A stretch of DNA of 64,000 nucleotides from Zobellia galactanivorans (GTDB lineage Bacteria; Bacteroidota; Bacteroidia; Flavobacteriales; Flavobacteriaceae). The position numbers were made by a program, and so were the translations under genes. Shown in pieces: positions 47,245 to 57,160 of the stretch (within the stretch, counting starts at the first letter, position 1; each line of letters opens with the position of its first letter). The notes beneath the pieces are model-generated. The model saw only the letters and a list, made by a program, of their open reading frames with translations, was not told the DNA's origin and made no database searches. The DNA lies in contig NC_015844.1 of assembly GCF_000973105.1 (NCBI RefSeq), positions 930,001 to 994,000 on the forward strand. The letters run 5' to 3'.

Positions 47245-47853
47245 ATGAAAAAAGCAATAACAAGTTTAACCTTAATTTTTTTCTCATTTATGACATTTGC
47301 ACAAAACAGCCATCCGAACAGTATTAACGTCAACGGTACTTACGAATACAGTATAACACCGGAATACAGCTGTAGAATGGTCGTAAGCCTAAACAATGTG
47401 TATTACGATTCACAAACCATGAGCCTTGAAGAGGTAAAATCGGGATACTTCGAAAAACTGACGAAAGCCGGTATCAAAAAAGAGCGCCTTAAAGAATCGA
47501 CCCTGTATTACGAGCTATTGGGCTACGAGAAAGAAGGTACCGTAATCGAGTTCAGGACCAAGTCCCTCGATGAAATGCAAAAATTCCTTCATGTAAAATC
47601 GATTGGCGTTACCCGTTCCGATACGAATTTTGAAGTAGAGCTAAGTGAGGACGAAATGGCCGATTTTGCAAAACACGCCTATGAAGACGCGAAGAGCAAG
47701 GCTGCATCGATTGCCCAAAAAATTGGGCGAAAAATAGGCAAGGCCTTATACATTAGCGATACCAACCCCAGCAGGATTTCAGAATCTTTGTATTACGGCC
47801 ATACCGACGAGAAGAGGTTGTACGCAATCTCCGTATCGTTTGAGCTCTTATAA
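47245..47853 (+). CDS. SIMPL/DUF541-like exported protein
   Basis: A 202-residue protein with signal peptide (MKKAITSLTLIFFSFMTFAQ, cleavage after FA). The body starts with SINVNGTYEYSITPE, the strand typical of the SIMPL (DUF541) family. It shows the family's long helix with DAKSKAASIAQKIGRKIG near residues 150-165. SIMPL proteins occur in the periplasm or outer membrane; function is poorly known. It ends with a strong terminator. Confidence 0.78.
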   Translation: MKKAITSLTLIFFSFMTFAQNSHPNSINVNGTYEYSITPEYSCRMVVSLNNVYYDSQTMSLEEVKSGYFEKLTKAGIKKERLKESTLYYELLGYEKEGTVIEFRTKSLDEMQKFLHVKSIGVTRSDTNFEVELSEDEMADFAKHAYEDAKSKAASIAQKIGRKIGKALYISDTNPSRISESLYYGHTDEKRLYAISVSFELL

Positions 47854-47886
47854 AGGGAATACACTTATTCTAAGGACTATTTTACG

Positions 47887-47922
47887 ACTCCTCGACTTAA
47901 GATAAGTCGAGGAGTTTTTTTT
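47887..47922 (+). terminator. terminator after the SIMPL gene
   Basis: ACTCCTCGACTT (47887-47898) pairs perfectly with AAGTCGAGGAGT (47904-47915) around a 5-base loop, followed by eight T. Confidence 0.92.
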
Positions 47923-47954
47923 ATGGAAAGGCTTCCGGTAAAAATTTGATCCAC

Positions 47955-48932
47955 CTACTTTTTCCGGTCGACAACGTAGTTGACCATCAACTCAAGGGAA
48001 TCCCTATAGCTTGACGGCGGATAGCTGGCAAGGATTTTCAAGGCCTCCTCCTTAAAGAAAAGCATTCGTTGTACGGCGTAATCCAATCCCCCATTATTTT
48101 TCACGAAGGCAATCACCTCCTTGACCCGCTTCTTATCTTTGTTGTGGTTCTTTACGGAATTGATCAGCCATTTTTTTTCGGCCTTAGAACAAGTGTTAAG
48201 CGTATAGATCAGTGGCAGGGTCATTTTTTGCTCCTTGATATCGATCCCTGTAGGCTTTCCTATCTTGTCCTCCCCATAATCAAAAAGGTCGTCCTTTATT
48301 TGAAAGGCCATACCACAAAGCTCCCCGAACCTACGGAAGGTCTCTACATCAGGTGAATCCGGCTGTACGGAACAAGCCCCCAAACTACAACAAGCCGCAA
48401 TCAGGGTCGCCGTTTTCTGTCTGATAATATTGTAATACACCTCTTCGGTAATATCTAGGCGACGCGCTTTTTCTATTTGCAATAGTTCACCCTCGCTCAT
48501 TTCACGTACAGCTACCGAAATAATTTTTAAGAGATCAAAATCTTCGTTATCTATGGAGAGCAACAAGCCCTTTGATAGAAGATAGTCACCGACCAATACG
48601 GCAATCTTATTCTTCCATAGGGCGTTTATCGAGAAGAAACCCCTGCGCTTATTACTTTCATCAACCACGTCGTCGTGGACCAATGTGGCGGTATGTATCA
48701 ATTCGATTACCGATGCCCCACGGTAGGTACGTTCGTTTACCACTCCATTATTGAGCATCTTGGCGGTAAGAAATACGAACATAGGCCGCATTTGCTTTCC
48801 CTTACGATTAACGATGTAATAGGTAATACGGTTCAGCAGCGCCACTTTAGAAGACATGGCCTCGCGGAACTTCGTCTCAAAAAGCTCCATCTCTTGGTTT
48901 ACTGGCTCTTTTATTTGCGCTACTATTTTCAA
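47955..48932 (-). CDS. ispB: trans-polyprenyl diphosphate synthase
   Basis: An all-helical enzyme of 325 residues that extends farnesyl diphosphate with isopentenyl diphosphate to a long-chain polyprenyl diphosphate, probably the menaquinone side chain in this phylum. First aspartate-rich motif LVHDDVVDES (about residue 88), second motif AFQIKDDLFDYGED (about 208), and GKQMRPMFVFL near 50 are present. The residues before the first motif, which set chain length, are small, consistent with a long product. The symbol is by family; the exact chain length is unknown. Confidence 0.9.
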   Translation of the reverse strand: MKIVAQIKEPVNQEMELFETKFREAMSSKVALLNRITYYIVNRKGKQMRPMFVFLTAKMLNNGVVNERTYRGASVIELIHTATLVHDDVVDESNKRRGFFSINALWKNKIAVLVGDYLLSKGLLLSIDNEDFDLLKIISVAVREMSEGELLQIEKARRLDITEEVYYNIIRQKTATLIAACCSLGACSVQPDSPDVETFRRFGELCGMAFQIKDDLFDYGEDKIGKPTGIDIKEQKMTLPLIYTLNTCSKAEKKWLINSVKNHNKDKKRVKEVIAFVKNNGGLDYAVQRMLFFKEEALKILASYPPSSYRDSLELMVNYVVDRKK

Positions 48933-49111
48933 AAAAATCGGTTTAGCTGGTTACCTACTTAAGCGCATAAATTTAAGGAAAAAGAAATGAGTACATCCTA
49001 TGCTTCCCCTAGTAATCGCAAAAAGCACAAAAGATAGTCTGATCGTACGATTTACCCTATAAAAAACAGATAATTTGAATACACGTTCCACCTCAGAAAT
49101 ACACGAATTCC

Positions 49112-50152
49112 CTATTGTTTATTAGCCAACTGACCACAGGCGGCATCGATATCCTTGCCCCGCGACCTTCTCACCGTAACTACTATACCGTTTCTTTCCA
49201 AGGTATTCACGTACATGTCTATGGCACTGTTCGAAGCCTGTTGAAATTCGCCGTCATCTATGGGGTTATACTCAATAAGGTTCACCTTTGAAGGGGCAAA
49301 CCTGCAGAAATCAACCAAGGCATCGACATCGGTCTGCGAATCGTTTATACCTTGCCATACGACATATTCGTAGGTTATTCTACTTTTCGTCTTTGCATAC
49401 CAATACTCCAAGGCCTCTCGAAGGTCGGCCAAAGTAAAGGTAGCGTTAAAGGGCATTATAGAGGTACGGATATCATCAATAGCGGAGTGCAACGATACCG
49501 CCAATTTAAACTTCACCTCATCATCGGCCATTTTTCGTATCATCTTCGGCACACCTGAAGTGGAGACCGTAATACGCTTTGGCGACATACCCAGACCTTC
49601 TGGGGAAGTAATCTTATCTATGGCCTTCAATACATTATTGTAATTCATGAGCGGCTCTCCCATACCCATAAAAACAATATTGCTCAAAGGTCTATCGAAA
49701 TACAGGCGACTCTCATTATCGATTGCCACCACCTGATCATAAATCTCATCAGGATTGAGGTTTCGCATCCGCTTTAAACGGGCCGTAGCGCAAAACCGGC
49801 AATCGAGACTACATCCTACTTGACTCGAAACACAGGCCGTAGTTCTGGTCTTTGTGGGAATAAGCACCGATTCAACCACCAAATCATCGTGCAAAATGAC
49901 GGCATTCTTGATCGTACCGTCATTGCTACGCTGCATTTGGTCTACCTTTATATGGTTGATTACAAAATTGGCCTCGAGCATATCCCTGGTTTCCTTTGAA
50001 ATATTGGTCATACCCTCAAAGGAGTGGGCCGCCTTTTGCCATAGCCACTCGTAGACCTGATTGCCCCGAAAAGCCTTATCTCCTTGTGAGACAAAGAAAT
50101 TTCGCAATTGCTCTTTGGTCAATGCCCGTATGTCTTTTTTTTGTGCCTTCAC
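49112..50152 (-). CDS. rlmN: dual-specificity RNA methyltransferase RlmN
   Basis: A radical SAM enzyme that makes 2-methyladenosine at A2503 of 23S rRNA and A37 of some tRNAs. The iron-sulfur ligand motif CSLDCRFCATA (about residue 112), GMGEPLMNY near 163 and the catalytic cysteines near both ends fit the family (the one near the C-terminus is in AACGQLANK). Length 346. The upstream gene queA is also a tRNA modification enzyme, but a terminator separates the two. Confidence 0.96.
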   Translation of the reverse strand: MKAQKKDIRALTKEQLRNFFVSQGDKAFRGNQVYEWLWQKAAHSFEGMTNISKETRDMLEANFVINHIKVDQMQRSNDGTIKNAVILHDDLVVESVLIPTKTRTTACVSSQVGCSLDCRFCATARLKRMRNLNPDEIYDQVVAIDNESRLYFDRPLSNIVFMGMGEPLMNYNNVLKAIDKITSPEGLGMSPKRITVSTSGVPKMIRKMADDEVKFKLAVSLHSAIDDIRTSIMPFNATFTLADLREALEYWYAKTKSRITYEYVVWQGINDSQTDVDALVDFCRFAPSKVNLIEYNPIDDGEFQQASNSAIDMYVNTLERNGIVVTVRRSRGKDIDAACGQLANKQ

Positions 50153-50164
50153 ATTTTAGAAGCT

Positions 50165-50202
50165 AAAAACCCTTCTTTACTTAATATACAAATAAAGAAG
50201 GG
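50165..50202 (-). terminator. queA terminator
   Basis: CCCTTCTTTA (50170-50179) pairs with TAAAGAAGGG (50193-50202). On the minus strand the stem is followed by five T (plus AAAAA at 50165-50169). Confidence 0.8.
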
Positions 50203-50235
50203 CTTGAAATTTATGCTTTTGCCAGCTTGGCAAAA

Positions 50236-51285
50236 TTAGATTATTAGCATGGCATCACCATATGAATAGAACTTGTACTGCTCTAAAATGGCTTCCTTAT
50301 AAGCTTTTTTCATCAAATCATGACCAACAAAGGCAGACACCATCATCAACAAAGTTGATTTAGGTAAGTGAAAATTGGTCACCATACAGTTGGCAATACT
50401 GAAATCGTAAGGAGGGAAGATAAATTTATTCGTCCATCCATCAAAAGTATTCAGGGTATGCTCAGAAGAAACGGCACTTTCAAGTCCGCGCATAACGGTA
50501 GTACCTACGGCACAGATGCGTTTTTTCTTCAACTTGGCATTATTGACAATTTCCGTAGCCTTTTCATCTATGACCAGTTCTTCACTGTCCATTTTATGCT
50601 TGGACAAATCTTCTACCTCAACAGGGTTGAAGGTACCCAAACCTACATGTAAAGTTACCTCGGCAAAATCAACTCCTTTGATCTCAAGGCGTTTCAGCAA
50701 ATGCTTTGAAAAGTGAAGCCCTGCTGTTGGTGCCGCAACCGCTCCTTCATGCTTTGCATAAATGGTTTGGTAACGCTCCTCATCTTCCGGCTCTACGTCT
50801 CTCTTTATATATTTTGGCAATGGTGTTTGACCAAGCTCACGAAGTTTTCTTCTAAAATCGATATATGAACCATCATAAAGAAAACGCAAGGTTCTTCCTC
50901 TTGACGTGGTGTTATCTATAACTTCCGCTACCAAGGTTTCGTCTTCACCAAAATACAATTTGTTTCCGATACGTATTTTACGTGCAGGATCAACAAGAAC
51001 ATCCCAAAGGCGTTGTTCCTCATTTAATTCCCTCAACAAAAACACTTCGATCCTTGCCCCGGTCTTTTCCTTATTACCGTATAAGCGGGCAGGAAAAACC
51101 TTAGTATTGTTCAAAACCATTACATCGCCTTCATCAAAATAATTGATAAGGTCTTTGAACATTTTATGTTCTATTTTTCCGGTTTCTCGGTGAATGACCA
51201 TTAACTTGGACTCATCCCTATTCTCAGCTGGGTATTCGGCCAATAAATTATCAGGTAATTCAAAATGGAAGTGCGATAGTTTCAT
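50236..51285 (-). CDS. queA: S-adenosylmethionine:tRNA ribosyltransferase-isomerase
   Basis: Transfers and isomerises the ribose of S-adenosylmethionine onto preQ1 at tRNA position 34 in queuosine synthesis. The start [29 protein letters not shown] is typical, and the central [17 protein letters not shown] (about residue 160) and C-terminal [19 protein letters not shown] match QueA. Length 349. Single-gene transcript, with a promoter and terminator of its own. Confidence 0.97.
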   Translation of the reverse strand: MKLSHFHFELPDNLLAEYPAENRDESKLMVIHRETGKIEHKMFKDLINYFDEGDVMVLNNTKVFPARLYGNKEKTGARIEVFLLRELNEEQRLWDVLVDPARKIRIGNKLYFGEDETLVAEVIDNTTSRGRTLRFLYDGSYIDFRRKLRELGQTPLPKYIKRDVEPEDEERYQTIYAKHEGAVAAPTAGLHFSKHLLKRLEIKGVDFAEVTLHVGLGTFNPVEVEDLSKHKMDSEELVIDEKATEIVNNAKLKKKRICAVGTTVMRGLESAVSSEHTLNTFDGWTNKFIFPPYDFSIANCMVTNFHLPKSTLLMMVSAFVGHDLMKKAYKEAILEQYKFYSYGDAMLII

Positions 51286-51316
51286 TTATGAAATTTAGTT
51301 AAAAGTTTTGCGGTTG

Positions 51317-51349
51317 CAAATATACGATGTGTGGATAGGGGTTGTCAAG
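51317..51349 (-). promoter_or_regulatory. queA promoter
   Basis: The minus strand reads TATATTTG at 51324..51317 (fits TAnnTTTG). A CTTG at 51349..51346 lies 21 bases upstream as a near match to the -33 TTTG. Confidence 0.5.
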
Positions 51350-51456
51350 TAAAACACCGATTATATTGATTCTTATTGCATTGCACGGCATCACCAACCG
51401 ATACATCTCCTCCAAAAAATCAAAAATATTTTTACAACACCCTAAATTACAGTCAA

Positions 51457-52686
51457 TTACACCTCATCAACCAAGAAAGTCAATTTTTCAAGATCTTTCC
51501 AAAAATCAGGATATGATTTTGAAACCACCTCGGCGTCGTTCACATACAGCGGTATTTTCATGGCCAAGGGAGCAAAAGCCATGGCCATTCTGTGGTCATT
51601 ATACGTATCTATGGCCACTTCGGCCTTCATGGTTCCCGAGAGCCCCAGGGTCAAGTCCTTGTCCGTTACGGAAATATCGGCACCCAGTTTCGACAGTTCG
51701 GTATGCAAAGCTTCCAAGCGATCGGTCTCCTTGATCTTTAAGGTATGCAAGCCGGTCAAGTGGCAACCCATTCCGAGTCCGAAACACGTAACGGCAATGG
51801 TTTGCGCTATATCGGGTGCGTTGCCCAAATCAAACTGTACCGTTTGTCCCTTTGGGGCCCCAACTTTCCTTAAGACAAGGGTGTTCCCTTCAAAACGGGT
51901 CTCCACACCAAATTCGGTATACAATTCCTGAAGAACACTATCTCCCTGTAGACTATTATCTTTATAGGCAGACAAGCAGATTTCACTACCGACCTCGCTC
52001 AAGGCAACAATGCTATAATAGTAAGAGGCAGAGCTCCAATCGGATTCCACCACCAAATTAACAGGACCTACCTTTGCTTTGGGCGACACTTTTATAGTAT
52101 TGCCCTCGAAAGAGTTTTCCACCCCTATCTGAGACAAAAGGGCCAGGGTCATTTTTATATAGGGTACTGAAGTAATCTTACCGACCAACTCCAATTCGAG
52201 TCCGTTTTCAAGACTGGGCGCAATCAATAACAAGGAAGAGATATACTGGCTACTGATATTGGCAGGAAGGCTCACTTGACTTTTCTCCAGTTTCTTTCCC
52301 TTGATCAAAATCGGGGGATAGCCCTCATTTTTTCCATATGAAATCTCCGCTCCTAAATGCCGCAAGGCCTCAACAAGCACCTTGACCGGTCTTTCGGTCA
52401 TACGTTTTGAGCCGGTGAGCGTTACCTGTTTACCCTCTTGTGAGGCAAAAAATCCGGTAAGAAAACGCATAGCGGTACCCGCATGGTGAATATCCACTAC
52501 CCCATTTCCTATTTTCAACCCCTTTTGCATCACCTCTGCATCATCGGAGTTCGAAAGATTGTCAATGCTGATATTCGGATACAAGGCCTGCAGCAACAAA
52601 GACCGATTCGACTCACTTTTTGAGCCTGTAATCTGTATATTGTTACGCAATAATTGGTTTGACGGAGCGGATAGGTGTAGTTTCAA
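51457..52686 (-). CDS. aroA: 3-phosphoshikimate 1-carboxyvinyltransferase (EPSP synthase)
   Basis: Sixth step of the shikimate pathway, joining shikimate 3-phosphate and phosphoenolpyruvate. Family landmarks: ITGSKSESNRSLLLQAL (about residue 21), a HAGTAMRFLTGFFA segment near 90, the second half LKIKETDRLEAL near 320 and TYNDHRMAMAFAPLAM near 360. Length 409. The Gly of the usual NAGTA motif region reads HHAGTAMR here; whether this affects inhibitor binding is unknown. It lies apart from the Phe/Tyr operon at 59-63 kb, which it feeds. Confidence 0.95.
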   Translation of the reverse strand: MKLHLSAPSNQLLRNNIQITGSKSESNRSLLLQALYPNISIDNLSNSDDAEVMQKGLKIGNGVVDIHHAGTAMRFLTGFFASQEGKQVTLTGSKRMTERPVKVLVEALRHLGAEISYGKNEGYPPILIKGKKLEKSQVSLPANISSQYISSLLLIAPSLENGLELELVGKITSVPYIKMTLALLSQIGVENSFEGNTIKVSPKAKVGPVNLVVESDWSSASYYYSIVALSEVGSEICLSAYKDNSLQGDSVLQELYTEFGVETRFEGNTLVLRKVGAPKGQTVQFDLGNAPDIAQTIAVTCFGLGMGCHLTGLHTLKIKETDRLEALHTELSKLGADISVTDKDLTLGLSGTMKAEVAIDTYNDHRMAMAFAPLAMKIPLYVNDAEVVSKSYPDFWKDLEKLTFLVDEV

Positions 52687-52788
52687 AAGTTGTTCTCTTT
52701 AATAGGTTCTTAAACCGGACAGATCACTTGGCGACCTATACGTTTGCCCTATGCTGATAGGGTATAATTTAAGTTGCCAAATATAATA

Positions 52789-53115
52789 CTATTTGAGCTT
52801 TTCATTGTTGTGATGACGGTCATGATCTCGTTTTGTTTTCAAATCGAGCTTTTTATCAAAAGCCTTTTGAAGATCCACCCCGGTTTGATTGGCCAAACAG
52901 AGGGTTACAAAAAGAACGTCGGCCAATTCTTCACCAAGGTCTTTGTTCTTGTCCGACTCTTTTTCACTTTGTTCGCCATACCTGCGGGCAATAATACGGG
53001 CGACCTCGCCTACTTCCTCGGTAAGCTGTGCCATATTGGTCAATTCGTTAAAATAACGCACCCCGTGTTCTTTGATCCACTTATCTACTCTTTCCTGTGC
53101 TGTCTGAAGTTCCAT
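52789..53115 (-). CDS. MazG-like nucleotide pyrophosphohydrolase
   Basis: A 108-residue all-alpha NTP pyrophosphohydrolase. Metal-binding acidic motifs EEVGEVARIIARRYGE (about residue 31, ExxE) and DLGEELADVLFVTLCLANQTGVDL (about 63, ExxD) are those of the short MazG/RS21-C6 group, which cleaves canonical or damaged dNTPs to monophosphates. The ATG overlaps the end of the upstream DUF3857 gene by 35 bases, which implies co-transcription. Confidence 0.88.
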   Translation of the reverse strand: MELQTAQERVDKWIKEHGVRYFNELTNMAQLTEEVGEVARIIARRYGEQSEKESDKNKDLGEELADVLFVTLCLANQTGVDLQKAFDKKLDLKTKRDHDRHHNNEKLK

Positions 53116-55141
53116 TGGTAGTAATTTTGGATAAAACTACTTTTTCTGTTTGTTTTTCAACAACATTTTTAAAGAATTCTTTTAAAGAAGAATAGTGTTC
53201 AGACCCTATAACCGCTTGATTTAATTTAAGATCTATCATGAGTTGTAACTGCCGGCCACCACTCAAAATTTTATATTGAAAGCTTCCCATATTATCCATC
53301 ATACCAATATTCATGTCTGCTGGTTTTGATATTACTTCATAATCATCTGGAATAGAAATAATCACCAAATATTTATCTCTCTTGGGAAACATCAAATCTA
53401 TAGGGTATTTTCTCTCTTCCTGTTTGAAAGGATTTTCAGCCTCTACCAGGTGAAACAAGGGGGAAAAATAAATCTTATCCCCAACTACATCTGCCTGTTT
53501 ATCCAAAACAAACTCATAGCTCTCTTGTACAGACTTACCATTACCTTTCTTATTTTTAATTAGATAGTTTGAAATTTCAATACCGTTGTTTCGGTTTTCC
53601 AGTTTTTCCAGATAGTCGTCTTCGTTGCTACTGCCGTACGTATTCCTAAACAAATAAGCGTTATAGTAATGACCCGTACTCCTAAATTTACCTTTCACCT
53701 CGCCATTTTCATCTAGCTTAACGTTCATTTGCACGTTCTCTAGTGAAAGTTGACTGGGCAAAAGATTTATTGAAACTGAAGAGCCATCTTTTTCGATTTT
53801 CTTACCAAACCAATTCAACGCCCTTGTCGGCAATAAATTAGGACTGGTATATTTATTGGTGGCATCTAGCAATATCATTTCTCCGTCAATTTCAACAGAA
53901 GCTATCACATAATTGAATCCTTCCATAGTCGGAAACAAAGGAATACCGTGCCCTCTTGTACTCACCAAAACAGGCTTGGCGTTCAAGCCGGCCTCTTGCA
54001 ACATAGCCGTTAACATAAGATTGATATCGGCTACATTACCAGAACGTTCTTTATAGGCTCTTTTCACCCCCTTATCTACAGAGTAACCATAAATATTGTT
54101 CCAAGTCATACGGTTTTGTACATGGAAGAATATAGCTGCCATCAAATCAATTGAAGATGATGTACTTTTCTTTAAGACTACGAGATCCTCATCAAAATAT
54201 TTGTTTGAGGTTAATTGCCCGCCAAAATCACTACTCTTATATATATTTTTAATTACATCCTCCCAAGTAGTCGTGTAGTTTTTCTGCATTTGCTCAGGAA
54301 ACTTTATATACTGAAGCTCATATTTAACGGCACTTCTATAATTATTCATATCGTTTACGAAAGGCTCTTCCTTTAAAGCCGGCACGTCGCTCATATTATA
54401 ATCCGTACTATTTATCTTATAATCAATATTTTGATTTATGTATTTTGTAGTAGTCGGAGCAACCCCTCCTGGGGTAGATCTTATTGAACCAGTTAAATTA
54501 ATACTGCCAGATTTTGAGCTGTACTTGGGAGCTACGGTTAAATACCCTTTGATAAAGGGTTTAAAATTGAAATATTCCGGTGTGGCAAAACTTATTTCTT
54601 GTCTTTTTATCGGAATATCATATTGTAATACAATTTCATCTACAGAATAGAAAAATGGAGACGTAATCCTATATTGATATTCGATAACAGAACCTTCTTT
54701 TATATTCGGAAGGGTAAATTTCCCTTCCTTTCGGTACTTACTCAGTTCAGTCGTAAACACGGCGGATTTTTCCATTTTACTTTTTTCAACCTTCCCGTTC
54801 ACCAAATTATAGGTATATGCCTTTAACCCAGAAATGGACTCCACATCACTATCGTCCTTATATAGCGTTTGTGAAATGGTGGCATAATCAAACCCCGCCT
54901 TATTATATATTTTAATGCGTTCAAAGACATCGGTTATTACTTTAAATCCAATGCCTTTAGTATAATCGAACCTGATGTTCTTACTCCTGTACAAAACCGT
55001 GGCAGCAGCAGTGGAATCTTTGGGATTAAAGGTTTCTTTTAACTCTTGCTCAGAAACTTTTCCGAATTTAAAATTTTGGGCATTTACCGAAAACACCACG
55101 GTTAAAAGAACCCAAAAAAGAGTTGTTCTAGTCTGTATCAT
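53081..55141 (-). CDS. DUF3857 protein with degenerate transglutaminase-like domain
   Basis: An exported protein of 686 residues (signal peptide to FSVNAQ). An N-terminal DUF3857 domain (about 40-260) with the usual YRITSPFFYSVDEIVLQYDIPIKRQEISF-type strands is followed by a transglutaminase-like domain whose catalytic Cys and His are replaced: V370 in SGNVADINLM and Y411 in FNYVIASV, with only D426 kept. The C-terminal part is beta-rich. It is therefore unlikely to be an active protease or transglutaminase. It follows an active-type paralogue on the same strand by 29 bases and overlaps the MazG-like gene. Confidence 0.85.
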   Translation of the reverse strand: MIQTRTTLFWVLLTVVFSVNAQNFKFGKVSEQELKETFNPKDSTAAATVLYRSKNIRFDYTKGIGFKVITDVFERIKIYNKAGFDYATISQTLYKDDSDVESISGLKAYTYNLVNGKVEKSKMEKSAVFTTELSKYRKEGKFTLPNIKEGSVIEYQYRITSPFFYSVDEIVLQYDIPIKRQEISFATPEYFNFKPFIKGYLTVAPKYSSKSGSINLTGSIRSTPGGVAPTTTKYINQNIDYKINSTDYNMSDVPALKEEPFVNDMNNYRSAVKYELQYIKFPEQMQKNYTTTWEDVIKNIYKSSDFGGQLTSNKYFDEDLVVLKKSTSSSIDLMAAIFFHVQNRMTWNNIYGYSVDKGVKRAYKERSGNVADINLMLTAMLQEAGLNAKPVLVSTRGHGIPLFPTMEGFNYVIASVEIDGEMILLDATNKYTSPNLLPTRALNWFGKKIEKDGSSVSINLLPSQLSLENVQMNVKLDENGEVKGKFRSTGHYYNAYLFRNTYGSSNEDDYLEKLENRNNGIEISNYLIKNKKGNGKSVQESYEFVLDKQADVVGDKIYFSPLFHLVEAENPFKQEERKYPIDLMFPKRDKYLVIISIPDDYEVISKPADMNIGMMDNMGSFQYKILSGGRQLQLMIDLKLNQAVIGSEHYSSLKEFFKNVVEKQTEKVVLSKITTNGTSDSTGKSR

Positions 55142-55170
55142 GTTATTGGTTTTATGTAAAAAGTGGTTTG

Positions 55171-57081
55171 CTATTCTTTAAGAAGTACGATTGGTGCGTT
55201 ATCTATACTCGCTACTTCCTTTCTAAAATCACGATAATCTTTATATTTTTCCTTAGGGTATAAACCTTTTTTCAAAAAAAAGCGTCGTTCATAATTGACG
55301 GTATTACTTTCTTCATTGCGTTCAAAATTTACGGTATATACCCCAAATTCATTTTCAATTTTCTTTGTACTTGGCAGCGTCTCTACCACATATCCTTCCG
55401 GAAGCCTGATTGTTGAATTATCCTCCTCTAAATATCCACGCTGAATTTCAAAAGGCAATTTTCTGTTCCGATAGCGGTCTGGAATAATATTTCTATTATT
55501 GAAAGCATTGGCTATAAAAAAAATTCTTTCCCCACTTGTAGAAGCATAATTTGTTGCACTAAAAGATATGTTCTCATTAAAGACCACATCCTTTTTATTG
55601 TTTTCAAAATGATAATTGACAACAGTAAGGTTATTTATGGAACTCCACCTATTTTTAATTTGTCTTACAATTTCCACTTCGGTTTCTTCCTCTAATCTAA
55701 AATGACTATTGTATTTGCTTCCTTTAGTCACAACCTCAGTTTGCCCAGATATACTACCATCAGGTTTTAATTCATATGTTGCTATAATGGATTGGTAATT
55801 ATCTTCATTTACATAGGCCGTTGTAGTTATAATTTCACCTCCATCCGGCTTTACGACCATAACTTTTCTATCATCCGTAAAACTACCGATATACCCAAAT
55901 GGAAGAATTTGTGACGTACAGTCCAACCAATAATACTTGTCGTTATAGGGTATACATAGAATTACATGGTTCCCCTGTGCCAAATCGGCGAAGTCATCTT
56001 CAAAATCAACTTTATCGTTTCCTGCCTCAACCACGGCATAGTAAGCTGTTACCCCTACTGCTTTTAACAATGCCCCGGTATAGTTCGAAAGACCTTTACA
56101 ATCGCCATACTTTACACGGTCTACCTCTACGGCCGCAATAGGCTGCAGTCCACCAATACCTATTTGCACACTTACGTACCTAGTATTTTCCTGAACGTAT
56201 TTATAAATAATCTTTGCTTTTTCAAGATTATCTTCCACCCCCGCCACTAAAGCTTTGGCTTTTGCGATAGTTTCCGGGCTAAGCTCATCTCTCCCCGATA
56301 AAAGTTTATTGCCTACCCAAGAACCAAGTTCGGCCCAATTGTCTACAGAACCATCAAATCCTTTATAATGAAAATTCTTGATTCTAGTCATCAAACTCGG
56401 AGTGATTCTTTTGAACGAAGGACTCATACTTTCCCTCTTTACAGCAGGGATATTATTCGCCAAGTAGCTTATTGAGTTGTTTGTTTCATTTTTTTCAAAT
56501 TTGAAATTCTCCAAATTTTTCTCATGGATTATCGGCCTTAGACTTGGCTCTGCATAGGTAATGGAATAAAAGCTCTTCTCTACACTTGCAAAGAATCCTC
56601 CCAAAAAATACCAAGAAGGGATTGCTCCGGTATCAGATGTTTCATATTCATAGTTAAACTCAACCGTGTAAGGATAATTAATAGGGGTATAATTGTAGTA
56701 CAGCTTACGGTAATCGTTATAAAGCGAAAAACCATCCACTATGTTTACATCCCTAAAATCCTTCTTTTTAATTTTTTCTATTTGCCTCCCTGCCGCATCA
56801 TAAACAACAACATTAAGATTCTTTATGTTTTTTGAACCATCATACCCCAAGGCGGTCCTAGCGTGTTGGTCTCCTGCCCGGTTCAGAACGGTAACCACTT
56901 GTTTGCTCTTAACCGTCATTTTTTTTGAAGAAAAAATGTGAATATCCATCCTATCCAAGCGTACCACTGCATTGGCCATTTCGGTCAAATCCTCGTTTAG
57001 AAAAAGAGCTGGATAGTTTGAGTCTTGGGCATTTAAAAAGAAACTTATGAAAAGTAATGGAAATAAAAGCGGTAATCGCAT
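55171..57081 (-). CDS. DUF3857 and transglutaminase domain protein
   Basis: An exported protein of 636 residues with signal peptide (LPLLFPLLFISFFLNAQ). DUF3857 lies at about residues 45-230 and a transglutaminase-like domain at about 270-395. The triad is complete: Cys 328 (KYGDCKGLSNY), His 372 (GNHVILCI) and Asp 387 (YYWLDCTS). A beta-rich C-terminal part follows. Such proteins are widespread in Bacteroidota; their substrates are unknown. Composition is somewhat richer in A/T than its neighbours. It heads a unit with its degenerate paralogue and the MazG-like gene. Confidence 0.87.
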   Translation of the reverse strand: MRLPLLFPLLFISFFLNAQDSNYPALFLNEDLTEMANAVVRLDRMDIHIFSSKKMTVKSKQVVTVLNRAGDQHARTALGYDGSKNIKNLNVVVYDAAGRQIEKIKKKDFRDVNIVDGFSLYNDYRKLYYNYTPINYPYTVEFNYEYETSDTGAIPSWYFLGGFFASVEKSFYSITYAEPSLRPIIHEKNLENFKFEKNETNNSISYLANNIPAVKRESMSPSFKRITPSLMTRIKNFHYKGFDGSVDNWAELGSWVGNKLLSGRDELSPETIAKAKALVAGVEDNLEKAKIIYKYVQENTRYVSVQIGIGGLQPIAAVEVDRVKYGDCKGLSNYTGALLKAVGVTAYYAVVEAGNDKVDFEDDFADLAQGNHVILCIPYNDKYYWLDCTSQILPFGYIGSFTDDRKVMVVKPDGGEIITTTAYVNEDNYQSIIATYELKPDGSISGQTEVVTKGSKYNSHFRLEEETEVEIVRQIKNRWSSINNLTVVNYHFENNKKDVVFNENISFSATNYASTSGERIFFIANAFNNRNIIPDRYRNRKLPFEIQRGYLEEDNSTIRLPEGYVVETLPSTKKIENEFGVYTVNFERNEESNTVNYERRFFLKKGLYPKEKYKDYRDFRKEVASIDNAPIVLLKE

Positions 57082-57160
57082 TGCTTAGGTTTGGCATTGA
57101 AATTCAACACAAAACATACATTTTTCTTACATAGCGAAGAAAAAAATCGACAAAAAGCGC

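Noticed and set aside
52748-52763. Dyad CCCTAT/ATAGGG between the MazG-like gene and aroA, considered as terminator
   Set aside because: The stem has only 6 bp and there is no T-run on either strand; it may be chance.
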